Positions 1 to 9,116 of a stretch of 33,432 nucleotides of DNA are shown here, piece after piece; positions within the stretch are counted from its first letter, which is position 1, and each line of letters begins with the position of its first letter. The notes under the pieces are model-generated. The model saw only the letters and a list, made by a program, of their open reading frames with translations, made no database searches and was not told the origin of the DNA. The stretch spans positions 1 to 33,432 of the forward strand of contig JAUIHO010000028.1 in NCBI GenBank assembly GCA_030432035.1. The letters run 5' to 3'. The position numbers were made by a program, and so were the translations under genes. This DNA comes from Phycisphaerae bacterium. Lineage in GTDB: Bacteria > Planctomycetota > Phycisphaerae > UBA1845 > UTPLA1.

Positions 1-737
1 CCTTCAATCGGAGTTCCAAATTCAATTTCCGCATCCGTGGACGACTGAATAATCTGACCTGCGTTCTCAATACGCCTGCGTAGCGATAGCCGCCCCGACT
101 GCACCTCGAGAATGCCGGTGTTATTCAATGAATCGATTTCACTTATTCCTTGGCTTCGAATCGTTCCGGAATTGAAGATATCGCTTGAATCGTTTCCATC
201 GATCAGTTGACCATCCAACTCGATCACCCCGGTATTGTTTATCGTGGCCGCAAAAAACTTCAGTGAGCCGCCAGGAGGAACAAATTCGATAACGCCGCCA
301 TTATCCACATGGGCACCGCCACTCAAGGTTGACATAGGCATGACTGACGCAACCTCGATGCGACCGTTATTTGTGAGGGTGGGGCACGAGAGATTTTCTC
401 CAACGAAACGAAACGTGCCAGCTGGTTCAATCAACATCGAATTGATCTGAGTCGCCACCTGATCGACCGTTCCCGTGGGAATAATCACATCGTCACCAAC
501 GCCGGGAAATGCAACGTCCCCACAACCACTGCGCCCCCAATTGTTCAGCGACAGCGGCGTGTTGTTCCCGACATCGCAAATTTCACCTTCGCAGACACCA
601 AACCAGGTCGGGCTCGGACACTGCGGCGACCAAGTGAATACGTCGGCAGGAGCTAGCGATGCTCCGGCAGAAAATACAAACATGTAAATAATGCAGTTTC
701 TTATGCATCTGAATATTCGTCGACAAGACAAAGTCAT
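1..737 (-). CDS. Secreted repeat protein, N-terminal part (tandem paralogue of the 827-3781 gene)
   Basis: The reading frame is open from an ATG at 737 to the left edge with no stop, so about 245 N-terminal residues are present. AAAGG lies about 9 nt before the ATG. The protein opens with a short basic and hydrophobic signal-like segment (residues 1-31). A block starting DVFTWSPQCPSPTWF follows and matches the neighbouring gene at 52 of 53 residues, including four cysteines. After the block the sequence is divergent but of the same kind: Gly/Asn-rich turns with recurring NNTG or FNSG steps, as in parallel beta-helix surface proteins. It lies 89 bp downstream of its paralogue with no visible terminator, so the two are probably co-transcribed. 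Function is not recognised; a surface adhesin or matrix protein is an inference. Whether it also ends in a dockerin module lies outside the window. Confidence 0.8.
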   Translation of the reverse strand, partial: MTLSCRRIFRCIRNCIIYMFVFSAGASLAPADVFTWSPQCPSPTWFGVCEGEICDVGNNTPLSLNNWGRSGCGDVAFPGVGDDVIIPTGTVDQVATQINSMLIEPAGTFRFVGENLSCPTLTNNGRIEVASVMPMSTLSGGAHVDNGGVIEFVPPGGSLKFFAATINNTGVIELDGQLIDGNDSSDIFNSGTIRSQGISEIDSLNNTGILEVQSGRLSLRRRIENAGQIIQSSTDAEIEFGTPIE

Positions 738-826
738 ATCTACAACTACCTTTCACTACCGTTGCGACGACTAAGTTATGAGCGCCGACGCATACCGTGA
801 TTCACCAAAACGAACATCTAACGGAG

Positions 827-3781
827 TTAAGGCACCAACGCCTCTATAAACGCTGGAATATCCGCACCATTCAACGCATCATCCGCATTCATATCCGCAC
901 GGCCCGCATCGCAAATCGGAATCTCAAACGCATACGCATCGCGATCGATCAGCGCCGTGACGAAGCCTGTGATGTCGTCGGTATCCACCCTGCGGTCGCA
1001 ATTCATATCGCCTAGCAACTGTTGGCCATCGCCTGCAACGATGGTAATAGAGTGTGTGTTAAGGGTAGAGCTTTGTTCGATGGTCAGACCGGGCGGGAAG
1101 TTCACCAGCACCACATTATCAAATCGACCTTCCGCCGAACTCAAAGAGACGTTCAGAATCTCATAGGTCATCCCCGGCTGCGGCACAAAGCCGTCACGAA
1201 TAACCACGCGTAAAGCGCCCCAATCCTGAAGACCGCCGCCAGCGATGAACCCAAACTCACCGTTGACGGTAACCCGATCGAAATTCCCGCTTTCGGGCGG
1301 GCCTGCCAATTCGATTTCAAAGCCCGCCGTGGTGCCCGGCATGTTGCCGAGATAGCCGTTGACCGTCAGCTCGCCAATGGGCGAACCGGGTGTGATAACG
1401 CCGTTGTCATTTACGATGGCACCGTTAATGGTGCCACCGCCGCCAAGGGTGCCTCCGACCACTTCGAGGTCAAGTGATTGCTCTGCGGGATGACTTTCAA
1501 CAAACGTCACCTCGGCGCCTTCCGCCACTTCAAATTGGCCGCCCACAAGTTGCGACCTGAAGACCACCGGATTACCCGTTTCGACCACGAACCTTCCAGT
1601 ATTGCGCAATAGGCCAACTAAACTGTCACCGGTCGTGCGACATATAAATCGCCCGCTGTTAAAGACGCGAGTTGTCGCCCCTATACCAGTGCAACTCGAG
1701 CGATCCCCTGACAAGATAAACTCGCCGGTGTTCTCCAGTAATCCAGCCGTCGCAACGTTATAGACCAACCGATCTTCATTGGTCATGATGCCGTGGTTTC
1801 GGATTGGGACCATAAAGGTAGCAGTCGGCGGAAAGGCCCCGTGAGCGTCAATCGAAAAAGTGATCCTCCCATCGGGCCCATTTGTCAACGGCCCCAAGCT
1901 TGAAAAAATAGAGGACCCAGCGATCGACTCCCACCGAACGCCCTCCCCACCTACATTGAACTCAACCCCTCCGGCATCACTTTGAACCGGATGACCGAGT
2001 GGCAAAAGAAATTGACCGCCCGTCGCGACAAACCCGTTGATGACACCCCCAACCTTCACGATCCCCCCCGTAGAGGGATTCGCATCACCGACAAATACCG
2101 ACGCCCCCGGTTTGACATCAATAAAACCGGCCGCGGTACCGAAGAGCCCCTGCGTCACTTCAAACGGACCTTCGTCGATATTGGCAAGCCCCGAGTTGAT
2201 CAACCTAAACATGCTGCCGTTCAGATCACCTAGCTTGGTAAACACCCCTTCATTATTCATGTCCGACAAGGTCAGGTTCGATGCAGTCGCGTGCATGTTA
2301 TACACACCGGTATTTCTAAATTCGCCCGGATTGCTAAACGGCGTAAACAGAACGTTTCCACCATTGTGGTTGAACGTGCCCGCATTCAAAAAATTTACCA
2401 ACGACATCGAGGTCGGGGAAGTGCCATCCTTCACCCACGTACTGCCCACTCCGTTGGCAATGCCTTCATTGGGCGGCTGCCCGCCAAAAAAGCTAACGCC
2501 AACCACCGCACCATTGCCCGATGCGTTCATAGTGAATCCTTCTGGCGGAACGGTCACAGAAACCCCAAGAACCGAAAAGCTACCGTCGTTTCCTACGTTT
2601 AGTTGCCCGGCCAACGAGTTGGGTCGAACTTCAAGGGATGCGCCCGGGCTCACGTTTACCGTCGACGCGTTCGTTGCCGCCACGCCGCCGGTTACCACCA
2701 AACTCCCTTCTTCGACCCGCAATTCACCGGCCTGCAAGTCCAACTCGGAATCGAACATCACCGTCGATGGCGACACCTTGCGCATTTGACCGCTGTTGCG
2801 CGTGATATCTCCATCGATCGTTCCTTGCACGATCCGATACTCGCCGCGATTGTCGAAGTCGCTGCGCAGAGCCGGACTGTTGCGAAACGAGTCGTCGATG
2901 AAGAGGCCTTCGTTGATAAACGGTCCGAGCAACCCACCACCGTCTTCAGTGTTGTGCATGGTGCTCGTTGCCTTATTGACGAGCGTTGATCCGGGCTGAA
3001 CCTGAATCACGCCGCCCGTCATCTCCAGCCCGTTACCCCGGAAATCAAAGGTGCCGCCCGGTGCCAATACGGTCATGGCCGTTGTGAGCGTCGAGTTAGG
3101 GTCTTGAAACTGAAAGGCGCCGGCGACTTCGGCAACGAGATCGCCCGTAAAGCGGGTGGTGCCAAAGAATGATGCGGTGGTGCCAGCCGCCACCTGCATC
3201 GTGCCGCCGTTCACATCCAGATTGCCCGTCAATGCGAGTGAGCCCTGCTCCACATCGATATGCCCTGAATGCGTCAGGTCGCCGATTGCGACATCGCCGA
3301 TGCAGCGAATCAGCCCGCTGTTAAAAATGTCGGGATAATCTCCCGGCGACGGCAATATGGTCAGGTTGTCCCTCAGGGTAAGTTCTCCCCCGTTGGTGAA
3401 TGCGGTAAATTCAAACATCGTGCCAATCGGTTGATCCACGACACCATTCGCCCCGATCGACACCATCCCTACCGCAGTATCGACCAGCGAGACCATGCCG
3501 TCGTCGATCACGACATCGTCACCAACGCCGGGAAACGCAACATCCCCACAACCACTGCGTCCCCAATTGTTTAGTGACAGTGGCGTGCTGTTCCCGACAT
3601 CGCAAATCTCACCCTCGCATACACCAAACCATGTCGGGCTCGGACACTGCGGCGACCAAGTGAAGACATCGGCCATTGCGCGATCAACGGTCAACCCAAG
3701 GATCGCGAGGACGACGGCGTGAGCAGCTACTGAAACAAACATGTTCATCCGAAAATGAACAGACAAACGACTCGAATTCAT
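827..3781 (-). CDS. Large secreted repeat protein with C-terminal dockerin/EF-hand-like module
   Basis: The product is 984 aa from the ATG at 3781. That start has GGAG about 7 nt upstream and is preferred to an in-frame TTG at 3799. Residues 1-37 look like a signal peptide, with likely cleavage after AMA before DVFTW. Residues 38-90 are the four-cysteine block shared with the downstream paralogue. The long middle (about 90-900) is low in Cys and rich in Gly, Asn and Val, with recurrent steps such as NNEG, FNAG, FNSG and LENTG every 20-30 residues; this fits a beta-helix or autotransporter-like passenger. The C-terminus (about 924-984) has two EF-hand-like halves, GDMNCDRRVDTDD and ADMNADDALNGAD, resembling the type I dockerin-like modules common in Planctomycetota secreted proteins. 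Probably a calcium-binding surface or extracellular structural protein; ligand unknown. Confidence 0.85.
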   Translation of the reverse strand: MNSSRLSVHFRMNMFVSVAAHAVVLAILGLTVDRAMADVFTWSPQCPSPTWFGVCEGEICDVGNSTPLSLNNWGRSGCGDVAFPGVGDDVVIDDGMVSLVDTAVGMVSIGANGVVDQPIGTMFEFTAFTNGGELTLRDNLTILPSPGDYPDIFNSGLIRCIGDVAIGDLTHSGHIDVEQGSLALTGNLDVNGGTMQVAAGTTASFFGTTRFTGDLVAEVAGAFQFQDPNSTLTTAMTVLAPGGTFDFRGNGLEMTGGVIQVQPGSTLVNKATSTMHNTEDGGGLLGPFINEGLFIDDSFRNSPALRSDFDNRGEYRIVQGTIDGDITRNSGQMRKVSPSTVMFDSELDLQAGELRVEEGSLVVTGGVAATNASTVNVSPGASLEVRPNSLAGQLNVGNDGSFSVLGVSVTVPPEGFTMNASGNGAVVGVSFFGGQPPNEGIANGVGSTWVKDGTSPTSMSLVNFLNAGTFNHNGGNVLFTPFSNPGEFRNTGVYNMHATASNLTLSDMNNEGVFTKLGDLNGSMFRLINSGLANIDEGPFEVTQGLFGTAAGFIDVKPGASVFVGDANPSTGGIVKVGGVINGFVATGGQFLLPLGHPVQSDAGGVEFNVGGEGVRWESIAGSSIFSSLGPLTNGPDGRITFSIDAHGAFPPTATFMVPIRNHGIMTNEDRLVYNVATAGLLENTGEFILSGDRSSCTGIGATTRVFNSGRFICRTTGDSLVGLLRNTGRFVVETGNPVVFRSQLVGGQFEVAEGAEVTFVESHPAEQSLDLEVVGGTLGGGGTINGAIVNDNGVITPGSPIGELTVNGYLGNMPGTTAGFEIELAGPPESGNFDRVTVNGEFGFIAGGGLQDWGALRVVIRDGFVPQPGMTYEILNVSLSSAEGRFDNVVLVNFPPGLTIEQSSTLNTHSITIVAGDGQQLLGDMNCDRRVDTDDITGFVTALIDRDAYAFEIPICDAGRADMNADDALNGADIPAFIEALVP

Positions 3782-4102
3782 GGATGACTCCGATGCCAAT
3801 TTGCGGGACTACGTTCCGCTTCAATGTTTGGGATAACGCCTTCGCCGCGTAACGAGACTTCCCTTCCCAAGAATTCTAACCGGCTGGGCTGGTTAAAAAC
3901 AACATTTAACACGAAGGGCCACGTCAACGGGCATTTCACGATATAAACGGTCATTAAGGTGTCGTGAATCGGCCCGGTCAAAGTCAATCGATAGAAGAGT
4001 GAATTTCGGCGACGCAGGCTCGTCTGTTGGAGTGATTGAGATATCAGTTAGAGAGGTAACAATTTTTCGACCGCTGCAAACGATTGGTTCGCCCAACGTT
4101 TA
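3782..4102. other. Intergenic region between GDP-fucose synthase and the dockerin protein gene
   Basis: No credible gene lies here. The left part holds a candidate minus-strand promoter for the dockerin gene (3873-3902), overlapped by an imperfect dyad, TAACC-N9-GGTTA, at about 3877-3895. I see no intrinsic terminator after the GDP-fucose synthase stop at 4103. Confidence 0.5.
3873..3902 (-). promoter_or_regulatory. Candidate sigma-70-type promoter for the dockerin protein gene
   Basis: Read on the minus strand, TTGTTT (3902-3897) is followed after 18 nt by TAGAAT (3878-3873). The -10 matches the consensus at five of six positions and the -35 is weaker. The start codon is about 90 nt further on. 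Confidence 0.35.
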
Positions 4103-5044
4103 TTACGTCGTTTGTGTAAACCAATCCACCGTCCGGCGCATCCCTTCGTCTAAATCAACCACCGCTTCAAAACCAAACGCGGAATGCGCTCGCGTCGTAT
4201 CCAGCACGCGCCGCGGCTGGCCGTCGGGTTTGGTGGTATCCCATGCGATCGTGCCGGTAAAGCCCGTTGTCGCTTTGATCTTCTCGACCAAGTCGGCAAT
4301 CGTGATTTCACGGCCGGTGCCGATGTTGACGGGCTCGGGGTCGTTATAGTTTTGCGCCGCTGCCACGATCGCGCGGGCGCAGTCTTCGACGTAAAGGAAC
4401 TCGCGGCTGGCCTTGCCGGTGCCCCATACGGTCACGCTCGGCAGACCTTTGCGTTTCGCTTCGATGAAGCGGCGAATCAGCGCGGGGATGACATGACTTG
4501 TGGCTTCGTCGAAATTATCGCCGGGGCCATAAAGGTTTGCGGGTAACAAGTAGATTCCGTTTAGCCCATATTGCGCGCGATACGATTGCAGCATCACCAG
4601 CAACGCTTTTTTCGCCACACCATACGGTGCGTTGGTTTCTTCGGGGTAGCCCGACCACAAGTCAACTTCTCTAAACGGCACCGCCGTGTGTTTCGGATAC
4701 GAACACACGGTGCCGACCTGCACGAACTTTGCAATGTTGCTGCGCCGCGCGTGCTCGATCAGGTGCAGCCCCATCGCCATGTTCGCATAGAAAAAACGAC
4801 CGGGGTTTTCACGATTGGCGCCGATGCCGCCGACTTCGGCAGCAAGATGAATCACGACGGTCGGTTGCAACTCGGCATACAGACGCACGACCGCGGCTTC
4901 ATTCGTAAGGTCGTAGTCCTTGCGACGCGGCACGAGGATGTTCGTATCTGGCACACCCGCCGCGCGCAGTTGCTCGCAAACGACGGGGCCAAGAAAACCC
5001 GCTCCGCCAGTGACGAGAATGCGTTGTTGGGTAAGGTCGAGCAT
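4103..5044 (-). CDS. fcl: GDP-L-fucose synthase
   Basis: This 313-aa extended SDR enzyme has the family's usual length. It converts GDP-4-keto-6-deoxy-D-mannose to GDP-L-fucose with NADPH in the cytoplasm. VTGGAGFLG at 11-19 is the Rossmann dinucleotide loop. GTVCSYPK (111-118) corresponds to the Ser/Cys region of E. coli Fcl, with Thr112 and Cys114 as likely equivalents. Tyr141-x3-Lys145 is the catalytic pair. LLPANLYGPGDNF and SHVIPALIRRF are signatures of this family, and the His of SHVIPAL is the known acid/base candidate. The partner GDP-mannose 4,6-dehydratase is not in the window. The gene lies 139 bp downstream of the UDP-glucuronate epimerase gene. It has no Shine-Dalgarno, but CATAAT sits 8 nt before the ATG, so the transcript may be near-leaderless. 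Confidence 0.88.
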   Translation of the reverse strand: MLDLTQQRILVTGGAGFLGPVVCEQLRAAGVPDTNILVPRRKDYDLTNEAAVVRLYAELQPTVVIHLAAEVGGIGANRENPGRFFYANMAMGLHLIEHARRSNIAKFVQVGTVCSYPKHTAVPFREVDLWSGYPEETNAPYGVAKKALLVMLQSYRAQYGLNGIYLLPANLYGPGDNFDEATSHVIPALIRRFIEAKRKGLPSVTVWGTGKASREFLYVEDCARAIVAAAQNYNDPEPVNIGTGREITIADLVEKIKATTGFTGTIAWDTTKPDGQPRRVLDTTRAHSAFGFEAVVDLDEGMRRTVDWFTQTT

Positions 5045-5057
5045 GGGTGTTAATTAT

Positions 5058-5072
5058 GCGGCCACAGGCCGC
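5058..5072. repeat. Short intergenic hairpin (REP-like), GGCC-ACA-GGCC type
   Basis: GCGGCC and GGCCGC flank an ACA loop, in the 139-bp gap upstream of the GDP-fucose synthase gene. The same element recurs at 14074-14088 with a paired C-to-T and G-to-A change that keeps the stem. Both copies are flanked by AT and, after the stem, by a GCTC-containing tail. Confidence 0.6.
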
Positions 5073-5183
5073 GGCTCCGTCATCGCGTGTTTATGGACTC
5101 ATCGGTCAATCTACATCAAACGATGCACTCGACACTTTACGCGATGCTTTCGAAGCTATTTCGAAACGGATAATGTCGCCGCA

Positions 5184-6146
5184 TCAACACTGTGCCCGAT
5201 ACCACGCCACAAACTGCTCCAACCCTTCCGCCAAATGCGTCGAGGGTTCGTAACCCAATTCGGCGCGGGCCAGCGATACGTCGGCATACGTCTTGTTCAC
5301 ATCGCCCGGCGGTACCGGCTTGCGGTCGATGATCGCCTTCTTGCCCAGCGCTGCTTCGATTGACGAAATCAAATCGCTGAGCGAGACCGGCTCCGATTCG
5401 CCGAGATTGTAAATCGCGTAGCCCTCGCAGCGATCGATCGCTGCCACCACACCGCGGATGATGTCATCGATAAACGTATGATCGCGCATCATGCTGCCGT
5501 CGCCGAAGACCGGGATCGGCTTACCCTCTTCGATCAATCGCGTGAACTTATGAATCGCCAGATCGGGCCGCTGCCGCGCGCCGTACACGGTAAAGAACCG
5601 CAGGCACGTGATGTTCATCTTGAACAGATGGTGATACGTATGGCAGATCAACTCGCCCGCCTTCTTGGTGGCGGCGTAGGGCGAAATCGGATGATCGACC
5701 ACATCGCTTTCCGAAAACGGCACTTTCTCATTGTTGCCGTAAACGCTCGAACTGCTGGCGAAGATAAACGAACGCACATCGCGTTCGCGCGCGGCCTCCA
5801 ACATCACGTTGGTGCCGTTGACGTTGACGTCCTGATACAACAGCGGATCGGCAATCGACGGTCGCACACCCGCCCGCGCCGCCAAGTGCACAACGGCGTC
5901 GCATTCCTGCGGCAAGGCCGCCTTCACCATCCCGGCATCGCGAATGTCGCCTTCGACGAGTCGATAGTTATCGTTATTGAGACACGTTTCGATATTCCGG
6001 CGCTTGACGGCTTCGTCGTAAAACGGATCGAAGCTGTCGTAGGCAATCACGGCGTCGCCGCGTTCCAACAGCGCTTCGCACAGGTGCGACCCGATGAAAC
6101 CGGCCCCACCCGTTACGAAAATCGTCCGCGGACGTGCCCCGCTCAT
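5184..6146 (-). CDS. UDP-glucuronate 4-epimerase
   Basis: A 320-aa NAD-dependent extended SDR that interconverts UDP-glucuronate and UDP-galacturonate. VTGGAGFIGSH (11-21) is the NAD-binding loop. SSSSVYG (131-137) and Tyr157-x3-Lys161 are the catalytic elements. LRFFTVYGARQRPDLAI around 182-198 is the signature separating CapI/LpsL-type UDP-glucuronate 4-epimerases from GalE. Its ATG overlaps the stop of the UDP-glucose dehydrogenase gene by 4 bp (ATGA), which implies translational coupling. The two enzymes act in sequence: UDP-Glc to UDP-GlcA to UDP-GalA. The product most likely feeds capsule, exopolysaccharide or lipopolysaccharide synthesis; no glycosyltransferase is present here to show which. 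A decarboxylating or UDP-xylose-forming role is less likely given this motif. Confidence 0.88.
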   Translation of the reverse strand: MSGARPRTIFVTGGAGFIGSHLCEALLERGDAVIAYDSFDPFYDEAVKRRNIETCLNNDNYRLVEGDIRDAGMVKAALPQECDAVVHLAARAGVRPSIADPLLYQDVNVNGTNVMLEAARERDVRSFIFASSSSVYGNNEKVPFSESDVVDHPISPYAATKKAGELICHTYHHLFKMNITCLRFFTVYGARQRPDLAIHKFTRLIEEGKPIPVFGDGSMMRDHTFIDDIIRGVVAAIDRCEGYAIYNLGESEPVSLSDLISSIEAALGKKAIIDRKPVPPGDVNKTYADVSLARAELGYEPSTHLAEGLEQFVAWYRAQC

Positions 6147-7462
6147 TTTGGCGTCACCGAAGGTCGGCCGACGCTGTGGTATTCAATACCCTGCTTCGCA
6201 ACGAATGACGGGTCGTACAGATTACGGCCATCGAAAATCACGGGCTTGGCCAAGCCCGCCTTAATCTTGTCAAAGCTGGGCGTGCGAAACTCGGGCCAAT
6301 CGGTAAACACCACCAGCATGTCGGCACCTTGCACGGCGTCGTAGGCATTGTCGTGATAGCTAATGCCTTTATCGCCCAATTCGGCTTTGGTATTCGGCAT
6401 CGCTTCGGGGTCGTGTGCGCGAATCGTCGCCCCCTTATCGCGCAGCATTCGAATCACATCGATCGCCGGTGCTTCGCGGATGTCGTCGGTTCGCCCCTTA
6501 AACGCCAACCCCCACGCGGCAATCGTCGCGCCATGTAGCTTGTCGCCGAAGTATTCAACGATGCGTTCGGCAAAACCCTTCCGCTGCATGCGGTTGCGCT
6601 CTTGCACCGCTTCGGCCACCACAGCCGGTGCCCCGACTTCGCGGCCCATATACACAAACGCCGACACATCTTTCGGGAAACACGAGCCACCGTATCCCAC
6701 GCCGGGAAACAAGAACGGATGCCCAATGCGCGAATCGCTACCCACACCGATTCGCACCGTCTCAACGTCGGCACCATATTTTTCGCAAAGCGTGGCGACT
6801 TCGTTCATGAACGACACCTTCGTCGCCAATAGCGTGTTCGCCGCGTACTTCGTCATTTCGGCACTGGCCGGGTCCATCACCAACAATCGCTCGCGCTTCC
6901 GCATGAACGGTGCATAAAGTTGTTTGATGATTTCGACGACGGCGGGATTGTTCGTGCCGATCACCACGCGGTCGGGTTTGGTGAAGTCTTCAACCGCCGC
7001 GCCTTCTTTCATGAACTCGGGATTGCTGACCACATCGACGGGATGATCGGTCACAGCGGTGATCGCCGCTTCGACCTTCTTATGCGTGCCGACGGGAACA
7101 GTGCTCTTGGTCACGACGATGCGGTAACCGTCCATGGCTTTGCCGATAGCACCGGCAACGGCGATGACGGCGGAAAGATCGGCGCTGCCGTCATCATCCT
7201 GCGGCGTGCCGACGGCGATGAAGACCACCAGCGACTTGCGCACCGAGTCGTCCAGATCGGTCGTGAACTCGAGCCGCCCCGCTTTGACGCTGCGTTGAAT
7301 CACCTCGGCGAGACCGGGCTCGTAAATGGGCACTTCGCCCTTTTTCAGTCGTTCGACTTTGGACGCATCCTTGTCCACGCAGATCACGTGATTGCCACCG
7401 TCGGCAAAACACGTGCCCGCAACCAACCCGACGTAGCCGGTGCCGATGACACAAACGTTCAT
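6143..7462 (-). CDS. ugd: UDP-glucose 6-dehydrogenase
   Basis: A 439-aa enzyme oxidising UDP-glucose to UDP-glucuronate with two NAD+. The start at 7462 (MNVCVIGTGYVGLVAG) puts the Rossmann motif at the N-terminus as in the family, and AGGAG lies 11 nt upstream. The frame stays open further upstream, but the extra 61 residues would cross a hairpin repeat and have no family counterpart. NPEFMKEGAA (148-157), Lys205 with Asn209 in MTKYAANT, and the catalytic Cys261 in GVGYGGSCFPKD are all present, so it should be active. The C-terminal UDP-binding domain is complete (WGLAFKGRTDDIREAPA). It is the first gene of a probable operon with the UDP-glucuronate epimerase gene, whose start overlaps its stop. 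Confidence 0.93.
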   Translation of the reverse strand: MNVCVIGTGYVGLVAGTCFADGGNHVICVDKDASKVERLKKGEVPIYEPGLAEVIQRSVKAGRLEFTTDLDDSVRKSLVVFIAVGTPQDDDGSADLSAVIAVAGAIGKAMDGYRIVVTKSTVPVGTHKKVEAAITAVTDHPVDVVSNPEFMKEGAAVEDFTKPDRVVIGTNNPAVVEIIKQLYAPFMRKRERLLVMDPASAEMTKYAANTLLATKVSFMNEVATLCEKYGADVETVRIGVGSDSRIGHPFLFPGVGYGGSCFPKDVSAFVYMGREVGAPAVVAEAVQERNRMQRKGFAERIVEYFGDKLHGATIAAWGLAFKGRTDDIREAPAIDVIRMLRDKGATIRAHDPEAMPNTKAELGDKGISYHDNAYDAVQGADMLVVFTDWPEFRTPSFDKIKAGLAKPVIFDGRNLYDPSFVAKQGIEYHSVGRPSVTPK

Positions 7463-7501
7463 GCGGTTCAGTTCTCCTATCGCGCTCGGCGCTGCGAGGT
7501 T

Positions 7502-7521
7502 GAGCCTGCCGCTGCAGGCTC
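7502..7521. repeat. Short intergenic hairpin upstream of ugd
   Basis: GAGCCTGC and GCAGGCTC form a perfect 8-bp stem around a CGCT loop. It lies 40 bp before the ugd start in a 258-bp gap otherwise without a gene. It has the same design (perfect short stem, 3-4 nt loop, no T-tract) as the other intergenic hairpins in this window. Confidence 0.6.
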
Positions 7522-7720
7522 GTGATATTTCAAATTGCGATGATAGCTGTTGTGAATCGACGTGACCAGCGAAACGCGAGGCTGTGAAACGTGGATGATT
7601 CGCAAAATGCGGTCTTGTTGGGGCTACTGCGGCTAACGCGAGCACCCCACTCTTGAGCGAAGAATTCTAAAGCAAGGTGGATTTTGCGACGAATGCCTGA
7701 TGTGTTCGCCAACGCTCATC

Positions 7721-8110
7721 TCAACCGGCGACGGCGTACATCTGCAAGTCGGTTAGCTCAATAATCTCCAACGCCTTCTCGTGCGTCGCTTCCAACACCA
7801 CCGGCGGCGCGAAGCCTGCCCGAAACGCTTCCAACCACCGCGCCGCACACAGGCACCAACGGTCGCCATGCTTGAGACCGGCAAAGCCGTACATGGGGTT
7901 GGGCGTTGACAAATCGTTACCGCGCGACGCGCTGAATTCGAGAAACTCGCTCGTCACCTTAACGCAGACCGTGTGCGAACCCGCGTCGGTCGCATCAGTA
8001 TTGCAACAACCATCGCGGAAATACCCCGTCATCGGATCGGTCCCGCAAACAGCGAGCGGACCGCCGAGGACGTTTTTGGCTTCGGTTTTAGTTTGGGCGA
8101 ATTGGATCAT
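7721..8110 (-). CDS. DUF2237 family protein
   Basis: The product is 129 aa from the ATG at 8110. Almost the whole protein is the DUF2237 domain: NVLGGPLAVCGTDPMTGYFR, DGCCNTDATDAGSHTVC, FSASRGNDLSTP and GDRWCLCAARWLEA are characteristic conserved blocks. Six cysteines are present, several conserved across the family, which hints at metal or redox chemistry, but no activity is established. In-frame ATGs at 8137 and 8140 are alternatives. I prefer 8110 because the domain starts soon after it and TAAAAT stands 7 nt upstream, consistent with a leaderless message. No Shine-Dalgarno precedes any of these starts. The gene lies 59 bp downstream of the DUF4253 gene on the same strand. Confidence 0.85.
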   Translation of the reverse strand: MIQFAQTKTEAKNVLGGPLAVCGTDPMTGYFRDGCCNTDATDAGSHTVCVKVTSEFLEFSASRGNDLSTPNPMYGFAGLKHGDRWCLCAARWLEAFRAGFAPPVVLEATHEKALEIIELTDLQMYAVAG

Positions 8111-8169
8111 GGATTGGATTTTAGCAGCATCGCGCATCATTAAAAGAAACGACTTGTATTTGGCAAACG

Positions 8170-9075
8170 TTAATCCCAATAGAAGCGCCAAATCGTGCTG
8201 TTCATCGCATATGCCGCGACATCTTCCAGATTCGTCATTGTGCGACCATCCGGTAGCTCTTGGTCGAGCATCGTACAGCAAAAGGCAGTCATCTCTTGGG
8301 CAAGTTCGAGCGCGGCGCTTCGGTTGTTGGGAGGCGTCTCAACATAAAGTTCTATGCGATCAGACCAAAGGCCCAACACATCCGCCCCGTATTGGGCATG
8401 CCAATGTTTGGTGAACGCGATGAACTCTGCTGCCGACGGTTGGTTGCCGCCGAGTTGAAAGTTGGAAAGCGCTTCGCATCCGTCATAACCCGGCAAAAGC
8501 GCGATTGCCGGAACCATATCGATGTCGTCAGAGTAACCATCAATAAAGACGGACTGATGGCACGCCTGCGGCTGGTCCGGCCAAGCGCCGTGATACTTCA
8601 ACCCGTCATCACGATATCGCCCTTCAACCTCGGCCACGCGCTGCTCGATGCTGTATGAAATACCAGCCTGCAATCCCTCACGAGGATCACGGGCGAGAAA
8701 TGGCAGCCAATCGGGCAAGTCGTCTTTGTTATGACCAGCGTACAGTATTGGATATAAGCCGGACTCGGGCGCGTCGCGTCGTAACAATCGCCAGATACCC
8801 ATCGCGCGATCGGGCGCTACGGCGGCAAAATAGATACCTTCGCCAAACTCCGAAGGATCGAATGAACCGGCCACATGTGAATCGCCTGACAACTCAATAG
8901 GCATACCCTCGTGACTCACTACACTAAGGTTGACTCCGATCTCTCCAATGTTGTTTGGGTCGATGCCTACTCGCTCAAAAATCTCCATCACGGCATCACG
9001 ATTAGAGCGTTGATTCCGTGGCGGCGGATGGTGAAATGGCGGGCCATCAACAACACTCTTAGAGTTTGTAGCCAT
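8170..9075 (-). CDS. DUF4253 domain-containing protein
   Basis: The product is 301 aa from the ATG at 9075, which has AAAGG just upstream; an in-frame TTG at 9102 is a poorer start. The C-terminal third (about 215-301) matches the DUF4253 pattern: an aromatic stretch FTKHWHAQYGADVLGLWSD, then IELYVETPP, a Cys-containing helix, and the typical terminal W-x-F-Y-W-D (here WRFYWD). The N-terminal two thirds are not recognised; they are soluble and acidic with no signal peptide. DUF4253 proteins are often found among toxin-immunity or uncharacterised cytoplasmic proteins, but nothing here supports a specific role. It is followed by the DUF2237 gene and preceded by the aminoadipate semialdehyde dehydrogenase gene, 41 bp upstream. 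Confidence 0.75.
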   Translation of the reverse strand: MATNSKSVVDGPPFHHPPPRNQRSNRDAVMEIFERVGIDPNNIGEIGVNLSVVSHEGMPIELSGDSHVAGSFDPSEFGEGIYFAAVAPDRAMGIWRLLRRDAPESGLYPILYAGHNKDDLPDWLPFLARDPREGLQAGISYSIEQRVAEVEGRYRDDGLKYHGAWPDQPQACHQSVFIDGYSDDIDMVPAIALLPGYDGCEALSNFQLGGNQPSAAEFIAFTKHWHAQYGADVLGLWSDRIELYVETPPNNRSAALELAQEMTAFCCTMLDQELPDGRTMTNLEDVAAYAMNSTIWRFYWD

Positions 9076-9090
9076 CTGCCTTTGCCAACT

Positions 9091-9111
9091 TGCCATTCGC
9101 AATTCGAAATC
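9091..9111. repeat. Short stretch with 7-bp periodicity
   Basis: TGCCATT, CGCAATT and CGAAATC follow each other between the aldehyde dehydrogenase stop and the DUF4253 start. The words resemble the larger heptamer-periodic blocks at 14214-14395 and 14611-14652. On its own it is too short to be convincing. Confidence 0.3.
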
Positions 9112-9116
9112 CCCCC

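Noticed and set aside
7463-7645. N-terminal extension of UDP-glucose dehydrogenase by 61 residues
   Set aside because: The extension crosses a hairpin repeat, lacks family similarity, and the internal ATG at 7462 places the Rossmann motif at residue 1 with AGGAG upstream.
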